Under the pieces are notes generated by a model. It did no database searches, was not told the DNA's origin, and was given only the letters and a program-made list of their open reading frames with translations. From Shewanella mangrovi (GTDB lineage: Bacteria > Pseudomonadota > Gammaproteobacteria > Enterobacterales > Shewanellaceae), in contig NZ_JPEO01000012.1 in assembly GCF_000753795.1 (NCBI RefSeq), forward strand, positions 1 through 64,000: a stretch of 64,000 nucleotides of DNA, read 5' to 3'. Numbering within the stretch: position 1 is the first letter of the stretch; each line of letters starts with the position of its first letter. The translations under genes were made by a program, and so were the position numbers. Below, piece after piece: positions 27,342-37,583 of this stretch.

Positions 27342-28256
27342 TTGAAGCCGTACGCCGCTATTACGCTGGGGTCTAATAGTTTTAATATGCTGGTTGCCCA
27401 TAGTGTGGGTAATCAGCCGCAAATATTAGCTAAATATAAGCGTAAAGTGCGTTTGGCAGATGGAATAGGCGCTGATGGCACATTGAGCGACGAAGCGATG
27501 CAACGTGGCATTGATTGCTTGGCAATGTTTGCTTCTATGCTGCAGCATCATCAAATCAGTACTGATGCGGTAGCTGTTATCGCGACGGCCACATTACGTT
27601 CCATCAATAATGCTGCAGATTTCAATGCACGTGCTCTGCCTGTGCTAGGGCATCCCATTGAAATTATCTGCGGCATGCGTGAAGCAGAGTTCATCTATCA
27701 AGGCATGGTGGCCACAACCCCAACAGAAGGTCGCCGTTTGGTGATTGATATTGGCGGCGCCAGTACCGAATTTATTATCGGTGATGGCGAGCAAGTGCTG
27801 TTTAAAACCAGTTTGCCATTTGGTTCGGTCACGTTTAATCGGTTGTTTTTCAGTGAAGCGCCAATCCAGCCGCTAGATTTTGATGATGCAGCCGCCAAAG
27901 TCGAGCAGATTTTGGCAGAGCATAGATCGCAGTTATTGAGCTTAGGTTGGCGTGCCGTTGTTGGTGCGTCTGGCGCGGTTCAGTCTGTAGTGGAAGTGTT
28001 GCAGCATCGCGGTGTCTCAGAAACGATCACGTTAGATGTGCTCGGCAGTCTCAAACAAGAGATTCTCAGTCAGACCTCCTTGTCTCTGCTGGACATCAGT
28101 GGATTATCAACTGAGCGTGCGCCAACCTTTGCTGCAGGAGTGGCTATTTTATTGGCGTTGTTTAAGCAGTTACAGATTGAACACCTGAGCCTTTCTGGTG
28201 GGGCATTGCGTGAAGGTGTATTACAGATGTTGCATCAGCGACTGCATAACCATTGA
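27342..28256 (+). CDS. gppA: Ppx/GppA-family exopolyphosphatase/pppGpp phosphatase, short form
   Basis: 304 aa against 494 aa in E. coli GppA: only the two actin-like subdomains remain and the C-terminal HD-type domain is absent. Visible signatures are ITLGSNSFNMLVA (phosphate-binding, near 7-19), the DIGGASTEFII loop (near 141-151) and SLSGGALREGVL (near 286-297). The family hydrolyses pppGpp to ppGpp or polyphosphate. Its place directly after rhlB matches E. coli gppA, which supports orthology. The start is TTG at 27342 with AGGA about 11 nt before; no ATG is available before the conserved block. Confidence 0.86.
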   Translation: MKPYAAITLGSNSFNMLVAHSVGNQPQILAKYKRKVRLADGIGADGTLSDEAMQRGIDCLAMFASMLQHHQISTDAVAVIATATLRSINNAADFNARALPVLGHPIEIICGMREAEFIYQGMVATTPTEGRRLVIDIGGASTEFIIGDGEQVLFKTSLPFGSVTFNRLFFSEAPIQPLDFDDAAAKVEQILAEHRSQLLSLGWRAVVGASGAVQSVVEVLQHRGVSETITLDVLGSLKQEILSQTSLSLLDISGLSTERAPTFAAGVAILLALFKQLQIEHLSLSGGALREGVLQMLHQRLHNH

Positions 28257-28270
28257 TATTTGCTAGGTGC

Positions 28271-28298
28271 AAAAAAGGCTCCCATGGGAGCCTTTTTT
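28271..28298. terminator. Bidirectional terminator between gppA and the thioredoxin-like gene
   Basis: AAAAAAGGCTCCC and GGGAGCCTTTTTT around a 2-nt AT centre. It is 14 nt from the gppA stop and 17 nt from the stop of the convergent gene, and A/T runs flank both sides. Confidence 0.92.
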
Positions 28299-28314
28299 AT
28301 GCGCTAAAACCAGC

Positions 28315-28854
28315 TTATTTACTGAAGATTTTAGCCAGATCTTTTTCTAACGATTCGGTTGGACGCTCCACAATGCGGCCAATCTCTTTACCGTCCTGAA
28401 TAACCATAAAGGTTGGAATACGTTTGAAATCATACTGCGCTGCAAGGCCTTCAGGATCTTGCTTCTTGCGATCAACCCCAATAAATTTCACTTTGATATT
28501 TGGGTTGTTCACCGCTTCCATAATGCGAATAAAGCGCGGGGTTTCACGGTGGCAGTCTGGGCACCAAGTGCCAATGATAACCACGATTTCGGTTGGCGTG
28601 GTGACCGCTTTAATCGGCGCGATAGAATCAGTATCGACTTGATAATCTTTATAACCACTCATAAATGGTGGCAGTTCAGTCACCAGCTTGTGACCCTCGA
28701 CTACACCCGTCAAAATCACTTCTTGTTTTTCTTGCTTACAAGTTGCCATAAACCCTTCTTGGTTTTCTTCAAAACCGCAACCTGGATCTGCGATGCTGTG
28801 GCCAGCAAAAAACAGGGCAGACGTTGCCAGTAATGCTTTTATATTCTTATGCAT
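28315..28854 (-). CDS. Exported thioredoxin-like protein with a CPDC motif
   Basis: 179 aa. Signal peptide MHKNIKALLATSALFFAGHSIA, then a Cys-containing N-terminal extension (DPGCGFEENQEGFMATC) and a thioredoxin fold from about 75. The active site is IGTWCPDCHRE (Cys near 97 and 100) and the cis-Pro loop is FKRIPTFMVI. A periplasmic disulfide reductase or isomerase role is inferred. The CPDC dipeptide differs from DsbA (CPHC) and TrxA (CGPC). It is a single gene convergent with gppA. Confidence 0.82.
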   Translation of the reverse strand: MHKNIKALLATSALFFAGHSIADPGCGFEENQEGFMATCKQEKQEVILTGVVEGHKLVTELPPFMSGYKDYQVDTDSIAPIKAVTTPTEIVVIIGTWCPDCHRETPRFIRIMEAVNNPNIKVKFIGVDRKKQDPEGLAAQYDFKRIPTFMVIQDGKEIGRIVERPTESLEKDLAKIFSK

Positions 28855-28991
28855 TTTACTTCCTTAACAGCTGTGACTCTAGTCCACTCTGATTGAATCA
28901 TTGATATACACGCTTGAGAAGTACACAAGGTTATGGCTGTTACAGGGATCACTAAAGTTTTGTGCGTGGCAAGGCGCCAGCAAAGCGGCGA

Positions 28992-30899
28992 TCAGTGCGA
29001 GGAAGGCTCTTTGGCTGCCGCGGCACTGTTCGCTTGATATTGCGCATTATCATATAAACAAACGCGGTTACGCCCCTGACGCTTGGCTTGATAAAGCGCT
29101 TTATCGGCATTGCTCAGTACCCGCGTCATATGAGTATCCGATTCGACCACTGCCGAACTAACGCCGATGCTGACGGTTAACGGCACCTTTTGCGCATCCC
29201 AACTTACGTCGAGTTGTGAGATGGCATTACGCAGTGTTTCTGCTAGCGTGAGCGCCCCATCGTCATCCGTATTAGGCAGAATGATGGCAAATTCTTCGCC
29301 GCCAAAACGGCATACTAAGTCGCTCGGACGTTTAAGGTTTTCTCTTAAGGTTTCGGCGACCGCTTTTAATGTTTCATCGCCAGCGAGGTGACCATAAGTG
29401 TCATTAATCACTTTGAAGTGGTCGATATCGAGCATCATCAGCGCAATCGGAGTTTGTTGTCGGCGGCTAATTCGCCCTTCTGCCTGCAGGCGTTTTTCAA
29501 AACTCGCACGATTGCGCACACCGGTAAGACTGTCGACTTGCGATTGTTCCAGCAATTTTTGGTTGGCTTCGTTTAATTCGCGCAGCGTGAATTCGAGCTC
29601 CAGCGTGCGTTCCTGCACCATGCGCTCTAACCGTTCATTGGTTTCTGCTTCTGTTTGTAATGCTTCTTCACGCACTTGGCGAATACGTTCCGCTTGCTCG
29701 AGTGCTTCTTGTTGGATTTTCGCCTTTGCTTTGCGTTCTTCGTTATAACGAATCGCGAGCACTGCTGCTTTAAGCGCAATCTCCACCGTAAGGCCAATCA
29801 TGATAGGCGTTTGCGGATTGACTGGCAGAGCGATCAGCCCTATGTACTGAAAACTGGTCAGTAATGAGCCGATAATAATGCCCAGCGACGAAAAGGCGTA
29901 CAGCTGCGCCAACTTATTGCCACTGATTGACTGCATGATGGTCATCACCGCCAATGTCAGGCACACCAATACCACCACAATCAGTTCAAGAATGAGTGCC
30001 AGATGTTGGCTTAGCGCTAGGGATAACAGCGCCAGCAGTACGCATAGTGCGGTAATGGCGCGGCATACGCGCAGCATCGGAACACTGTGGTATTTCAGCA
30101 GTAAGGTTTTTTCAGTAAACAGCGTTCCAAAGGCGACCACTAACGGAATGATTACCGGCAATACAATTTGCTGCCATAACGGGTATTTAGGCCACAGATA
30201 CTGAAAGGCGGTGCCATTAATGCAACTTACCATGAGCGCCATAAGCAGTACGTAGCCTGCATAATAACCATAGGTAAATGAGCCGGTAACCAACGCCATA
30301 AATAGCGAGAACAGGCCAATAGCGCACAGAATGCCGAGTTGAAACCCTTTAATCATCTCGCGGCTTTGGTCACGTTGCAGTAGCGCTTTAGAAGACCATA
30401 AATGTAGCGGCAGATAGCTACTGCCTTCAGAGGCTAATTCAATCCAGAATTCATGTACTTCGCCTTGCTGCATCTCAAACGGAAACAGAAAGTTCGCATG
30501 TTCTTGTGGGCGCTTGCTGAAAGGTAAAGTATCACCTAATACCAGTTGCTGTTCGAGTTGACCATCAACCGCATGGAATAGGCGGATTTTATCAACGTTA
30601 GGATTCCCCATTTCAAGAAAGCGGTCATGTTTGCCATCGCCATGCTGAATGAGTTTGACATAGAGCCACAGTCCTTTGGTGCCCATTTTGAGAAGCAATT
30701 TATCTTGTTGAGGTTGCCACTGTTTGCTGTCTAAGGCTTGTACCGCGGCGAAGCGCATATCAGGCGTTTGCTCGGTAACAAGGACATAAGGAGAGAGGTC
30801 GACATCTACCAGCTTACCATTGCTCACTTCCACTGCCTTTGCCAGTTGTGGCAGCAGTATCAGCCAAAGCAATAATAGGTATCTGCCCCAGTGCGCCAT
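28992..30899 (-). CDS. 7TM-DISM membrane diguanylate cyclase
   Basis: 635 aa. Signal peptide (1-22), periplasmic 7TMR-DISMED2 beta domain (about 25-175, WLYVKLIQHGDG, MGNPNVDKIRLF), seven membrane helices (about 185-385, starting FQLGILCAIGLFSLFMALV), coiled coil (about 390-460) and GGDEF domain (about 465-620). The active site is FGGEEFAI and the I-site RPSD lies five residues before it, so product inhibition is expected. It makes c-di-GMP in response to a periplasmic, probably carbohydrate-like ligand (inference from the DISMED2 fold). It starts 2 nt after the tatD stop (minus sense), so it may be co-transcribed with the tat genes. Confidence 0.92.
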   Translation of the reverse strand: MAHWGRYLLLLWLILLPQLAKAVEVSNGKLVDVDLSPYVLVTEQTPDMRFAAVQALDSKQWQPQQDKLLLKMGTKGLWLYVKLIQHGDGKHDRFLEMGNPNVDKIRLFHAVDGQLEQQLVLGDTLPFSKRPQEHANFLFPFEMQQGEVHEFWIELASEGSSYLPLHLWSSKALLQRDQSREMIKGFQLGILCAIGLFSLFMALVTGSFTYGYYAGYVLLMALMVSCINGTAFQYLWPKYPLWQQIVLPVIIPLVVAFGTLFTEKTLLLKYHSVPMLRVCRAITALCVLLALLSLALSQHLALILELIVVVLVCLTLAVMTIMQSISGNKLAQLYAFSSLGIIIGSLLTSFQYIGLIALPVNPQTPIMIGLTVEIALKAAVLAIRYNEERKAKAKIQQEALEQAERIRQVREEALQTEAETNERLERMVQERTLELEFTLRELNEANQKLLEQSQVDSLTGVRNRASFEKRLQAEGRISRRQQTPIALMMLDIDHFKVINDTYGHLAGDETLKAVAETLRENLKRPSDLVCRFGGEEFAIILPNTDDDGALTLAETLRNAISQLDVSWDAQKVPLTVSIGVSSAVVESDTHMTRVLSNADKALYQAKRQGRNRVCLYDNAQYQANSAAAAKEPSSH

Positions 30900-30901
30900 G
30901 G

Positions 30902-31693
30902 TTACTCCAGTCCGAAGAACTTCAAACTATTGTTATAGCACTGAGTTGCGAGTGTTTCCGCCGATTGTCCTCGCAGCTGTGCTACGTGATTGGCAATATG
31001 CGGCAGATACTTAGGTTCGTTTTTACTCGATTTAGGCTTAGGTTTAAGCGTGCGTGGTAATAGGTAAGGGCTATCGGTTTCTAACAGCAGACGGTTTTCA
31101 GGAATGACAGTAACCGCCTCTGCCAATGCATGACCACGGCGTTCATCGCAGACCCAACCTGTGACACCTAAATATAGATCTAGCGCCAGATAGCTTTCCG
31201 CTTGGGCAATATCGCCAGTGAAACAGTGCAGTAAAGCGGCGGGGAGATCGCTACGGTATTCCGCCAGAATCGCGATAAAGTCTGCATGAGCATCGCGCTC
31301 ATGCATCAGCACCGGACGTTGCAGCTCCACTGCTAATGCTAACTGCGCGGTAAAGGCGCGACGTTGCTCGGCTGGTGTGGAATAGTTGCGATTAAAATCG
31401 AGCCCGCATTCACCTACCGCCACGACTGAATCTGACTGACACATTTGCCGTAACCGGGCTTCACTCTCGGGTTGCCAACTGCTGGCATGATGAGGATGCA
31501 CACCAGCTGTGGTGTATAGCTGTTTTGGATATTGTTGGCAGAGTTCGATGCAGCGAGCGCTTTCGTCAAGTTCGCTGCCAATAAGAATCAAAGGTGATAC
31601 ACCGACAGCCTGAGCATCGGTGATTACCTCATCAAGACGCTGCTCTAAGCTGCTGCCTAGCAGGTTAACGGCAATATCGAGGTAACGATTCAC
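30902..31693 (-). CDS. tatD: TatD-family metal-dependent nuclease
   Basis: 263 aa, TIM-barrel amidohydrolase fold. TatD is a 3'-5' exonuclease linked to DNA repair and is encoded with the Tat genes although not needed for export. Metal and catalytic residues are in VAVGECGLDFNRN, LMHERDAH, LLHCFTGD and LLETDSPYLLP. The N-terminus YLDIAVNLLGSSLEQ is of the TatD type (DIGVNL) rather than the HxH type of YcfH. Its start overlaps the upstream gene's stop by four bases (31690-31693). Confidence 0.92.
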   Translation of the reverse strand: MNRYLDIAVNLLGSSLEQRLDEVITDAQAVGVSPLILIGSELDESARCIELCQQYPKQLYTTAGVHPHHASSWQPESEARLRQMCQSDSVVAVGECGLDFNRNYSTPAEQRRAFTAQLALAVELQRPVLMHERDAHADFIAILAEYRSDLPAALLHCFTGDIAQAESYLALDLYLGVTGWVCDERRGHALAEAVTVIPENRLLLETDSPYLLPRTLKPKPKSSKNEPKYLPHIANHVAQLRGQSAETLATQCYNNSLKFFGLE

Positions 31694-32244
31694 TGTTCGC
31701 GTTGTACCCGAATAGAGCTGTTACGCCCTTCGGCATATAGCAAAAATGACCCTAACGACGCCTTTTTAATGGTGACTTTATCACCCACGCGTAAACGATA
31801 ATGTTTCGCTTCTAGTTGCTTCCACACTTGGCCATTCTTGAAGGTGATTGACATTTCACCACGTAAGCTTTTACTGATGCTGGCTACGGTTAACTCGATA
31901 GCATCGGGGGTTAAATCTTCAATTTTGCTTTTTGCGCCGAACAGTTGCTGCGGGTTAACTTGGGTTGGCACTGATGGTGGGGTAGCGCTTGTGCCCCTTG
32001 GTGCTACGGGAGCAACCGGAGCTTGAGGTACTACTACTGTTGATGCCGGAGCCGCAGGCGTGGGCGCAGATGACGCTGAAGAGTTACCAGCAAGGTGAGT
32101 CAGTGACTGGCTTAGCTTGTCGAAACAAGCTAAGCGTTGCTGGGCATTGTCTACCTTGGCGCAGTTAAGCACGGCCTGTTCAACTGACGCCATGCTCGGC
32201 AAACTAAACCCCGCAGCGGCGACAGCAATCCACAAATAGCGCAT
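31690..32244 (-). CDS. Exported hypothetical protein with Ala/Pro-rich linker, between tatC and tatD
   Basis: 184 aa. Signal peptide MRYLWIAVAAAGFSLPSMA, a short Cys pair region (VLNCAKVDNAQQRLACFDKL, near 28-47), a low-complexity Ala/Pro/Val linker (about 60-105), and a C-terminal beta domain (about 115-184) of the pattern ISKSLRGEMSITFKNGQVWKQ and KVTIKKASLGSFLLYA. I recall this C-terminal pattern in exported proteins of several gammaproteobacteria but cannot give a function. It is co-transcribed with tatC (55 nt gap) and overlaps tatD. The MRYLW start gives a clean signal peptide; an ATG three codons upstream is possible. Confidence 0.72.
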   Translation of the reverse strand: MRYLWIAVAAAGFSLPSMASVEQAVLNCAKVDNAQQRLACFDKLSQSLTHLAGNSSASSAPTPAAPASTVVVPQAPVAPVAPRGTSATPPSVPTQVNPQQLFGAKSKIEDLTPDAIELTVASISKSLRGEMSITFKNGQVWKQLEAKHYRLRVGDKVTIKKASLGSFLLYAEGRNSSIRVQREQ

Positions 32245-32299
32245 CTCAAACATCCTTTATCAATAATATCGTTATCGTAATATGACGAGGGATGACGGA

Positions 32300-33049
32300 C
32301 TAGGGCTGCTCAGCTTCCTCTGAGTCGTCCTCATCATCAGCTGGTTTGTAGAAGCGAGCTGCTAGCAAACCACCTTCAAAGAGTAACAGCATCGGCACTG
32401 CCAGCATAGTTTGTGACAGAATATCAGGCGGTGTTAACAGCATGCCGACCACAAACGCGCCGACCACAATGTATGGGCGTTTTGATTTGAGATCTTCTGG
32501 CGTAGTGACACCTGCCCAGCACAGCAATACTACGGCAATTGGGATCTCAAAGGCTAAACCGAAAGCAAAGAAAAGCTTCAGAATGAAATTGAGGTAGCTG
32601 CTGATATCGGTGGCCACTTGTACGCCTTCGGGGGCGACGTTGGCGAAGAAGCCAAATACCACCGGAAACACTACGTAATAGGCAAACACAATACCGAGAT
32701 AAAACAACAAAGTGCTGCTAATCAACAGGGGAAACACCAAGCGCTTTTCATGCTTGTATAACCCGGGCGCGACAAAGGCCCAAATCTGATACAGCACGTA
32801 TGGAATCGCAATAAACAGCGATAGCACCATGGTGAGTTTGAATGGAGCGAAGAAAGGCGCGCCGACATCGGTAGCGATCATGGTGCCGCTTTCTGGCATC
32901 GCTTGCAGCAGTGGCACTGCCATATAGTGATAGATATCTTTTGCCCAATACACTAGGCAAACAAACACCAGTAAAACACTGGCGATAGCTCTGAGCAAGC
33001 GGTTACGCAGCTCCAGCAAATGGCTGATTAACGGCAGCTGTTGCGACAT
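32300..33049 (-). CDS. tatC: Sec-independent protein translocase TatC
   Basis: 249 aa with six membrane helices. TatC binds twin-arginine signal peptides together with TatB. Typical features are [21 protein letters not shown] at the N-terminus (HLxELRxRL motif), the periplasmic loop with [26 protein letters not shown] and [13 protein letters not shown] near helix 4. The acidic C-terminal tail ([10 protein letters not shown]) faces the cytoplasm. It starts 3 nt after the tatB stop. Confidence 0.97.
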   Translation of the reverse strand: MSQQLPLISHLLELRNRLLRAIASVLLVFVCLVYWAKDIYHYMAVPLLQAMPESGTMIATDVGAPFFAPFKLTMVLSLFIAIPYVLYQIWAFVAPGLYKHEKRLVFPLLISSTLLFYLGIVFAYYVVFPVVFGFFANVAPEGVQVATDISSYLNFILKLFFAFGLAFEIPIAVVLLCWAGVTTPEDLKSKRPYIVVGAFVVGMLLTPPDILSQTMLAVPMLLLFEGGLLAARFYKPADDEDDSEEAEQP

Positions 33050-33052
33050 GTA

Positions 33053-33481
33053 TTACTCGCTCTTTTTATCTTTATCAGCAGTAGAAGCGCTAGTGTTGCT
33101 GTCACTTGCCGGCGCACTGTCAGCTACAGTGTCAGTGCTATCGTCAAGTTTTGGCGGATTCTTAGAATATTGCGAAGATGATTCAATATCGTATGGACGA
33201 TTGACCGCCTGCGCTGCTTCTTTCAGCTGCTTGATCGAATCTTGCAAATCCGGAGACAGGTTACCCAACCCGTTTTGCTCAGCCTTTTTTAAATCAGCCT
33301 GAAGCTCTTCGAGTTTAAGTTCCTGCTCTAGCTCATCTTTGACCGAGTTGGCCATACGCTTCATCGCGCGGATCCAACCGGAAACAGTGCGGACTGCGAT
33401 CGGCAGACGTTCGGGGCCGAGAACCACCAGCCCCAGAATTCCGATCAACAGTAATTCGGAAAAACCGATACCGTCGAACAT
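33053..33481 (-). CDS. tatB: Sec-independent protein translocase TatB
   Basis: 142 aa. N-terminal membrane helix with the conserved Glu ([22 protein letters not shown]), then an amphipathic helix ([19 protein letters not shown]) and a disordered acidic/Ser-rich tail. TatB with TatC forms the signal-peptide receptor. It lies between tatA (6 nt gap) and tatC (3 nt gap). Confidence 0.96.
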   Translation of the reverse strand: MFDGIGFSELLLIGILGLVVLGPERLPIAVRTVSGWIRAMKRMANSVKDELEQELKLEELQADLKKAEQNGLGNLSPDLQDSIKQLKEAAQAVNRPYDIESSSQYSKNPPKLDDSTDTVADSAPASDSNTSASTADKDKKSE

Positions 33482-33487
33482 ATGGGA

Positions 33488-33721
33488 TTACGCCTGTTCT
33501 TTTTCCTTAGACTCTGGTTTCTTCTCAGCTTCAACGCTTTCGCTCTTAGCTGCAGTTTCTTTGTCTTCGAGAGACTTTTGCTCTTCATCAGACATGGCTT
33601 TCTTAAAGCCTTTAACTGCACCGCCGAGGTCACCGCCCAGAGAACGCAACTTCTTGGTTCCGAACAGCAGCACAACGATTAATGCGATGATAAGAAGTTG
33701 CCAAATACTGATACCACCCAT
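33488..33721 (-). CDS. tatA: Sec-independent protein translocase TatA
   Basis: 77 aa. The pore-forming subunit: short membrane helix [20 protein letters not shown], the [14 protein letters not shown] hinge and amphipathic helix, and a Lys/Glu-rich tail. TatA oligomers let folded proteins through the inner membrane. It is 63 nt downstream of ubiB, the order seen in E. coli (ubiE-ubiJ-ubiB-tatABC-tatD). Confidence 0.96.
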   Translation of the reverse strand: MGGISIWQLLIIALIVVLLFGTKKLRSLGGDLGGAVKGFKKAMSDEEQKSLEDKETAAKSESVEAEKKPESKEKEQA

Positions 33722-33784
33722 GCAGGTTTTCCTCTCGACTTAATGATCGGCTCTATTATGAACCGTTGATTAGTAAATAACGAA

Positions 33785-35437
33785 TTAAAATTTTCTGATT
33801 TTTGGTCTGGATCGCCATCCTACCAGCCAGAATACAACACCAGCGGCTATACAGGCACGCGCGAGCCAAAGTGTAACGTCCTGATTGAATAATATCGTGC
33901 CACAGATCAACAAAACAGCAGATGTTATCAGCAGGTAATTGCTGGTATGTGAGCGTTGTTGATGCCGCAGATATTTATCCAGCATCTGCTGTTGAGAACC
34001 CAGCAGATTGCGTCCTAATTTGAGATTGTCATAAATCAGTTCAGGCAGTTCTGGCAGTTTATCCGTCCAGTAAGGCATATGTTTTTTCGCTTTCGAAAAC
34101 ATTGCCTTAGGGCCAACTTGATGCGACATCCATTCTTCAAGGAATGGTTTAGCAGTCTGCCATAAATCGAGCTGCGGATATAGTTGTCGACCTAAACCTT
34201 CAATATACAGCAAGGTTTTTTCCAGCAGCACCAATTGTGGCTGCACAATAATGTGGAAGCTGCGGGCGGTGCGGAACAGTTCCAACAATACATGGCCGAA
34301 GGAGATTTCATTCAGCGGCTTGTTGAACATAGGTTCACACACGACTTTTACCGCCTGCTCAAATGCCTGCATATCGGTGTCCGGTGAGACCCAACCAGAC
34401 TCGACATAGAGCTGCGCAATACGATGATAATCGCGATTAAAAAATGCTAAAAAATTCTCTGCCAGATAGCGGGTGTCGGTGTCACTCAAGGTGCCCATAA
34501 TGCCGCAATCTAAGCCGATATAAGAGGGATTATCCGGGTGTTGGCGTGATACAAAAATATTGCCGGGATGCATATCGGCATGGAAAAAGTTATCGCGAAA
34601 TACCTGAGTGAAAAACAGCTGCACGCCTTTTTCGGCCAGCAACTTAAGATTCGTCCCTTGAGCTTTCAGCGCCGCGATATCGGAGACTGGCACGCCATCG
34701 ATACGTTCCATCACCATTAGGCGCGGATAGCACAATTCTTCGTAAACATAGGGCACATATAGTGCATCTGAGTCGATAAAGTTGTTACGCAACCGAACTG
34801 TATTGAGGGCTTCCAGTTTAAGGTTCAATTCGCCAAGAATGGTGGTGCGATAGTCGTCAACCACTTCAGCCGGGCGTAAACGGTTGCCGGGGCCAAGAAT
34901 GGTTTCCAGTAGCTGCGAGGTTTGGCGCATCAGCTGCAAGTCAGCCAGAATCTGTTGTTCTACATTCGGACGCAGTACCTTCAGCACCACTTTTTTGCCA
35001 TTGGATTTCAATATGGCCGTGTGGACTTGTGAAATAGAGGCGGATGCTAGTGGCGTGTCATCAAAGTCATCAAATAATGATTCAATCGGCGCTTTTAATT
35101 CAGTTTCAATCGCTTCGCGGGCGAGTTTTGAGTCAAACGGCGGTACGCGGTCTTGCAGCATTGCCAGCTCGTAAGCCCAGTCGTCACTCAGCAGATCGCG
35201 ACGGGTTGACAGCATCTGACCAAATTTGATGTAAACCGGACCTAACTCCTGCATTGCCAGTTTGAGACGTTCGCCGCCAGGCCGATGCTTATGTCGGTTG
35301 CGTAACCAAAACAGGCTGCGACGCCACAAGCGGAAGTACCAAGGCGTGAGCTTTTTAGGTAGCAGCTCGTCGAGCCCATAATGGAGAAAAATGGCAATAA
35401 CCTGATAAGCTCTTTTGAAGCTACTGACGAAACTCAT
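33785..35437 (-). CDS. ubiB: UbiB, ABC1/ADCK-family ATPase for ubiquinone biosynthesis
   Basis: 550 aa (E. coli 546). Membrane-associated atypical kinase-like ATPase that supports ubiquinone synthesis, probably by extracting lipid intermediates. Family motifs: [17 protein letters not shown] (KxGQ, near 66-82), the Ala-rich nucleotide loop [10 protein letters not shown], Lys in [11 protein letters not shown], catalytic [10 protein letters not shown] and LDCGIMG. Two membrane helices end the protein ([33 protein letters not shown]). The start overlaps the ubiJ stop by four bases. Confidence 0.97.
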   Translation of the reverse strand: MSFVSSFKRAYQVIAIFLHYGLDELLPKKLTPWYFRLWRRSLFWLRNRHKHRPGGERLKLAMQELGPVYIKFGQMLSTRRDLLSDDWAYELAMLQDRVPPFDSKLAREAIETELKAPIESLFDDFDDTPLASASISQVHTAILKSNGKKVVLKVLRPNVEQQILADLQLMRQTSQLLETILGPGNRLRPAEVVDDYRTTILGELNLKLEALNTVRLRNNFIDSDALYVPYVYEELCYPRLMVMERIDGVPVSDIAALKAQGTNLKLLAEKGVQLFFTQVFRDNFFHADMHPGNIFVSRQHPDNPSYIGLDCGIMGTLSDTDTRYLAENFLAFFNRDYHRIAQLYVESGWVSPDTDMQAFEQAVKVVCEPMFNKPLNEISFGHVLLELFRTARSFHIIVQPQLVLLEKTLLYIEGLGRQLYPQLDLWQTAKPFLEEWMSHQVGPKAMFSKAKKHMPYWTDKLPELPELIYDNLKLGRNLLGSQQQMLDKYLRHQQRSHTSNYLLITSAVLLICGTILFNQDVTLWLARACIAAGVVFWLVGWRSRPKIRKF

Positions 35438-36063
35438 ACGTTATTGTGGTCCTTCAATTTGGCAATCCGTTGTTCAAGCAGATCAACTGCGCCGACAAGA
35501 TCGTCAATTCTGTCGCAATGGCGAATAAATTCAAGCTTATGAGGGGCTACGCGATATTCTTCTGTCGCCAACTGCCCAAGGTGTGACCAAGTTTTACGGC
35601 CGATGTTTTTCAATTCATCTACGGCACGTGAGGCGTTAGACGTGAGCCAATAGGCAGGAGCATCACCGATATAACGTGATAAAGGCTCCACTACATCCGG
35701 ATTTAGCAACTGCAGGAATTGGCTGAATTGCTGTAGCAAGGCTAAGTCGCCTTCAATGGTCAGCTTATCTTGTTTGATGAGTTCGGTCAGGCTCTCGCCT
35801 TCATGCATTTTCAGCAACTGAGTCACATCTGCCTTAACGCGAACATCCACTGGCGCCTGATAGTGCCCCAATACTTGGATCTGCTCGCTAAATAGCAAAT
35901 AAAGTGGCCAAGGCAACTGTCTGAGTTCAAAGCAAAATACTTTGCCCGCTAACGGTTTTAGCTTATTCGGCTCAATATGCGACAAGGCGATGGCCTGAGC
36001 GAGTGCCGTTTCAATGGCACCACAGCAAAACAGGTGCCATTGCTCAGCCGGAGTAAACTGCAT
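35434..36063 (-). CDS. ubiJ: Ubiquinone biosynthesis accessory factor UbiJ (SCP2 domain)
   Basis: 209 aa (E. coli 201). UbiJ has an N-terminal SCP2 lipid-binding domain (about 10-110) and helical C-terminus; with UbiK it holds the ubiquinone intermediates in the soluble Ubi complex. The C-terminal coiled part [23 protein letters not shown]... fits. The ATG at 36063 is one base past the ubiE stop (TGA-G-ATG) and gives the family N-terminus MQFTPAEQW; a longer start inside ubiE is rejected. Confidence 0.92.
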   Translation of the reverse strand: MQFTPAEQWHLFCCGAIETALAQAIALSHIEPNKLKPLAGKVFCFELRQLPWPLYLLFSEQIQVLGHYQAPVDVRVKADVTQLLKMHEGESLTELIKQDKLTIEGDLALLQQFSQFLQLLNPDVVEPLSRYIGDAPAYWLTSNASRAVDELKNIGRKTWSHLGQLATEEYRVAPHKLEFIRHCDRIDDLVGAVDLLEQRIAKLKDHNNV

Positions 36064-36064
36064 C

Positions 36065-36820
36065 TCAGAACTTGTAGCCACGGTGCAGCGCCACAATGCC
36101 ATCAGTCATGTTGATGTAGTCAACTTGCTCCAGACCCGCTTGTTCCATCATCCCTTTCAGGGTTTCTTGGTCTGGGTGCATACGAATAGATTCTGCCAGA
36201 TACTCGTAGCTGTCAGCGTCATCCGCAATCATCTTGCCGATCATCGGCAACATCTTAAAGCTGTATAGGTCGTAAGCTTTGGTCATGATCGCATGCTTAG
36301 GCTTAGAAAATTCCAAGACCAATAATTTACCACCTGGCTTCAACACACGCTGCATTGAGGCCAACGCAGCATCTTTGTTGGTTACGTTACGCAGACCAAA
36401 GGCGATGGTGATGATGTCAAAGGTGTTATCAGGGAAGGGCAGGCTTTCAGCGTTAGCTTGTACATAGTTAACGTTGCTGACGATCCCTTTGTCGCGCAAT
36501 TTACTGCGACCCACTTTCAGCATGGAATCGTTGATATCGGCCAATACCACTTCGCCAGTTTCGCCAACAATGTGGGAGAATTTGGCCGTCAAATCACCGG
36601 TGCCACCGGCTAAATCCAACACTTTCATGCCTGGACGCGCGCCAGCGCATTCGATGGTAAAACGTTTCCAGAGTCGGTGAATACCAAACGACAACACATC
36701 ATTCATGATGTCGTAGCGTGTGGCTACTGAGTGGAAAACACCTGCGACCATATCCGCCTTTTTATCGGCATCAACCGTTTTATAACCAAAATGGGTACTT
36801 GTGGATGAGTCTTCAGACAT
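36065..36820 (-). CDS. ubiE: Ubiquinone/menaquinone methyltransferase UbiE
   Basis: 251 aa, identical in length to E. coli UbiE. SAM-dependent C-methyltransferase acting on demethylmenaquinol and a ubiquinone intermediate. Motifs: [21 protein letters not shown] at the N-terminus region, SAM motif [15 protein letters not shown] (near 67-80), [14 protein letters not shown] and [13 protein letters not shown]. It is first of ubiE-ubiJ-ubiB and probably drives the tat genes as well, since no terminator was found between. Confidence 0.98.
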   Translation of the reverse strand: MSEDSSTSTHFGYKTVDADKKADMVAGVFHSVATRYDIMNDVLSFGIHRLWKRFTIECAGARPGMKVLDLAGGTGDLTAKFSHIVGETGEVVLADINDSMLKVGRSKLRDKGIVSNVNYVQANAESLPFPDNTFDIITIAFGLRNVTNKDAALASMQRVLKPGGKLLVLEFSKPKHAIMTKAYDLYSFKMLPMIGKMIADDADSYEYLAESIRMHPDQETLKGMMEQAGLEQVDYINMTDGIVALHRGYKF

Positions 36821-37053
36821 TCGTGTATTCCTATGAACAACTATAATAATTTGCTTGAAAGTGTATGCGTTGACACGCGCGTGCCAAATCCCTTTTAGGT
36901 CAGGCTGTGATCATGCCGTAAAAATTCGAGATATCGCAGCCGATAAGGTCGTGCATTAGACCATAATCTGCGCGCGCTGAATAGCGCTTGCTGGTAATGA
37001 TAGGCTAAACAACGCGTTGCAGTTCACCCTGACATTTAGTGTTACATTTGAAC

Positions 37054-37079
37054 AAAAAAGCCGACATTGACGTCGGCTT
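37054..37079 (-). terminator. Rho-independent terminator after rraA
   Basis: On the minus strand AAGCCGAC...GTCGGCTT followed by TTTTTTG. It is 18 nt beyond the rraA stop and separates rraA from ubiE. Confidence 0.88.
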
Positions 37080-37097
37080 ATTGCTGCAAATATTGAG

Positions 37098-37583
37098 TTA
37101 TTCAATATCCAGCGGTTCAGGCGACAGGATAATACCTGTGTTGTCTGCGTAGATATGATCGCCCGGCAGGAAGGTTACGCCGCCAAAGTTCACTGGAATA
37201 TCCACTTCACCTACGGCATTCGCATCTGCACCTACGGGAATAGAAGCCAGCGCCTGAATACCAACATCGGCATCTTCAAGTGCATCAACTTCGCGCACGC
37301 TACCGTACACCACAATACCTTCCCAGTTATTTTTGACCGCTAGTTCTGCTACTGCAGCATCAACTAAGGCGCGACGCAGAGAACCACCGCCATCAACTAG
37401 CAGTACCTTGCCTTCACCATCCTCTTGCAACACGTCAAGGATGAGACCGTTATCTTCAAAACACTTAATGGTACAAATAGCACCACCAAAGGAACTGCAG
37501 CCACCATAGTTACTGAACATTGGTTCTACTACATCAACAACATCCAGGTACATATCACACAGCTCTGAAGTGTTGTATTCCAT
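37098..37583 (-). CDS. rraA: Regulator of RNase E activity RraA
   Basis: 161 aa, the exact E. coli length. RraA trimers bind the C-terminal half of RNase E and the helicase, lowering mRNA decay; this links functionally to rhlB in the window. Signatures: [74 protein letters not shown]. Three ATGs are in a row (37583-37589); the last, at 37583, is 7 nt from GGAG and gives the family length. Confidence 0.97.
   Translation of the reverse strand: MEYNTSELCDMYLDVVDVVEPMFSNYGGCSSFGGAICTIKCFEDNGLILDVLQEDGEGKVLLVDGGGSLRRALVDAAVAELAVKNNWEGIVVYGSVREVDALEDADVGIQALASIPVGADANAVGEVDIPVNFGGVTFLPGDHIYADNTGIILSPEPLDIE

Noticed and set aside
28855-28991. Plus-strand open frame across the 3' end of the 7TM-DISM gene
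   Set aside because: Starts with TTG without ribosome site and runs antisense into a confident gene; not supported.
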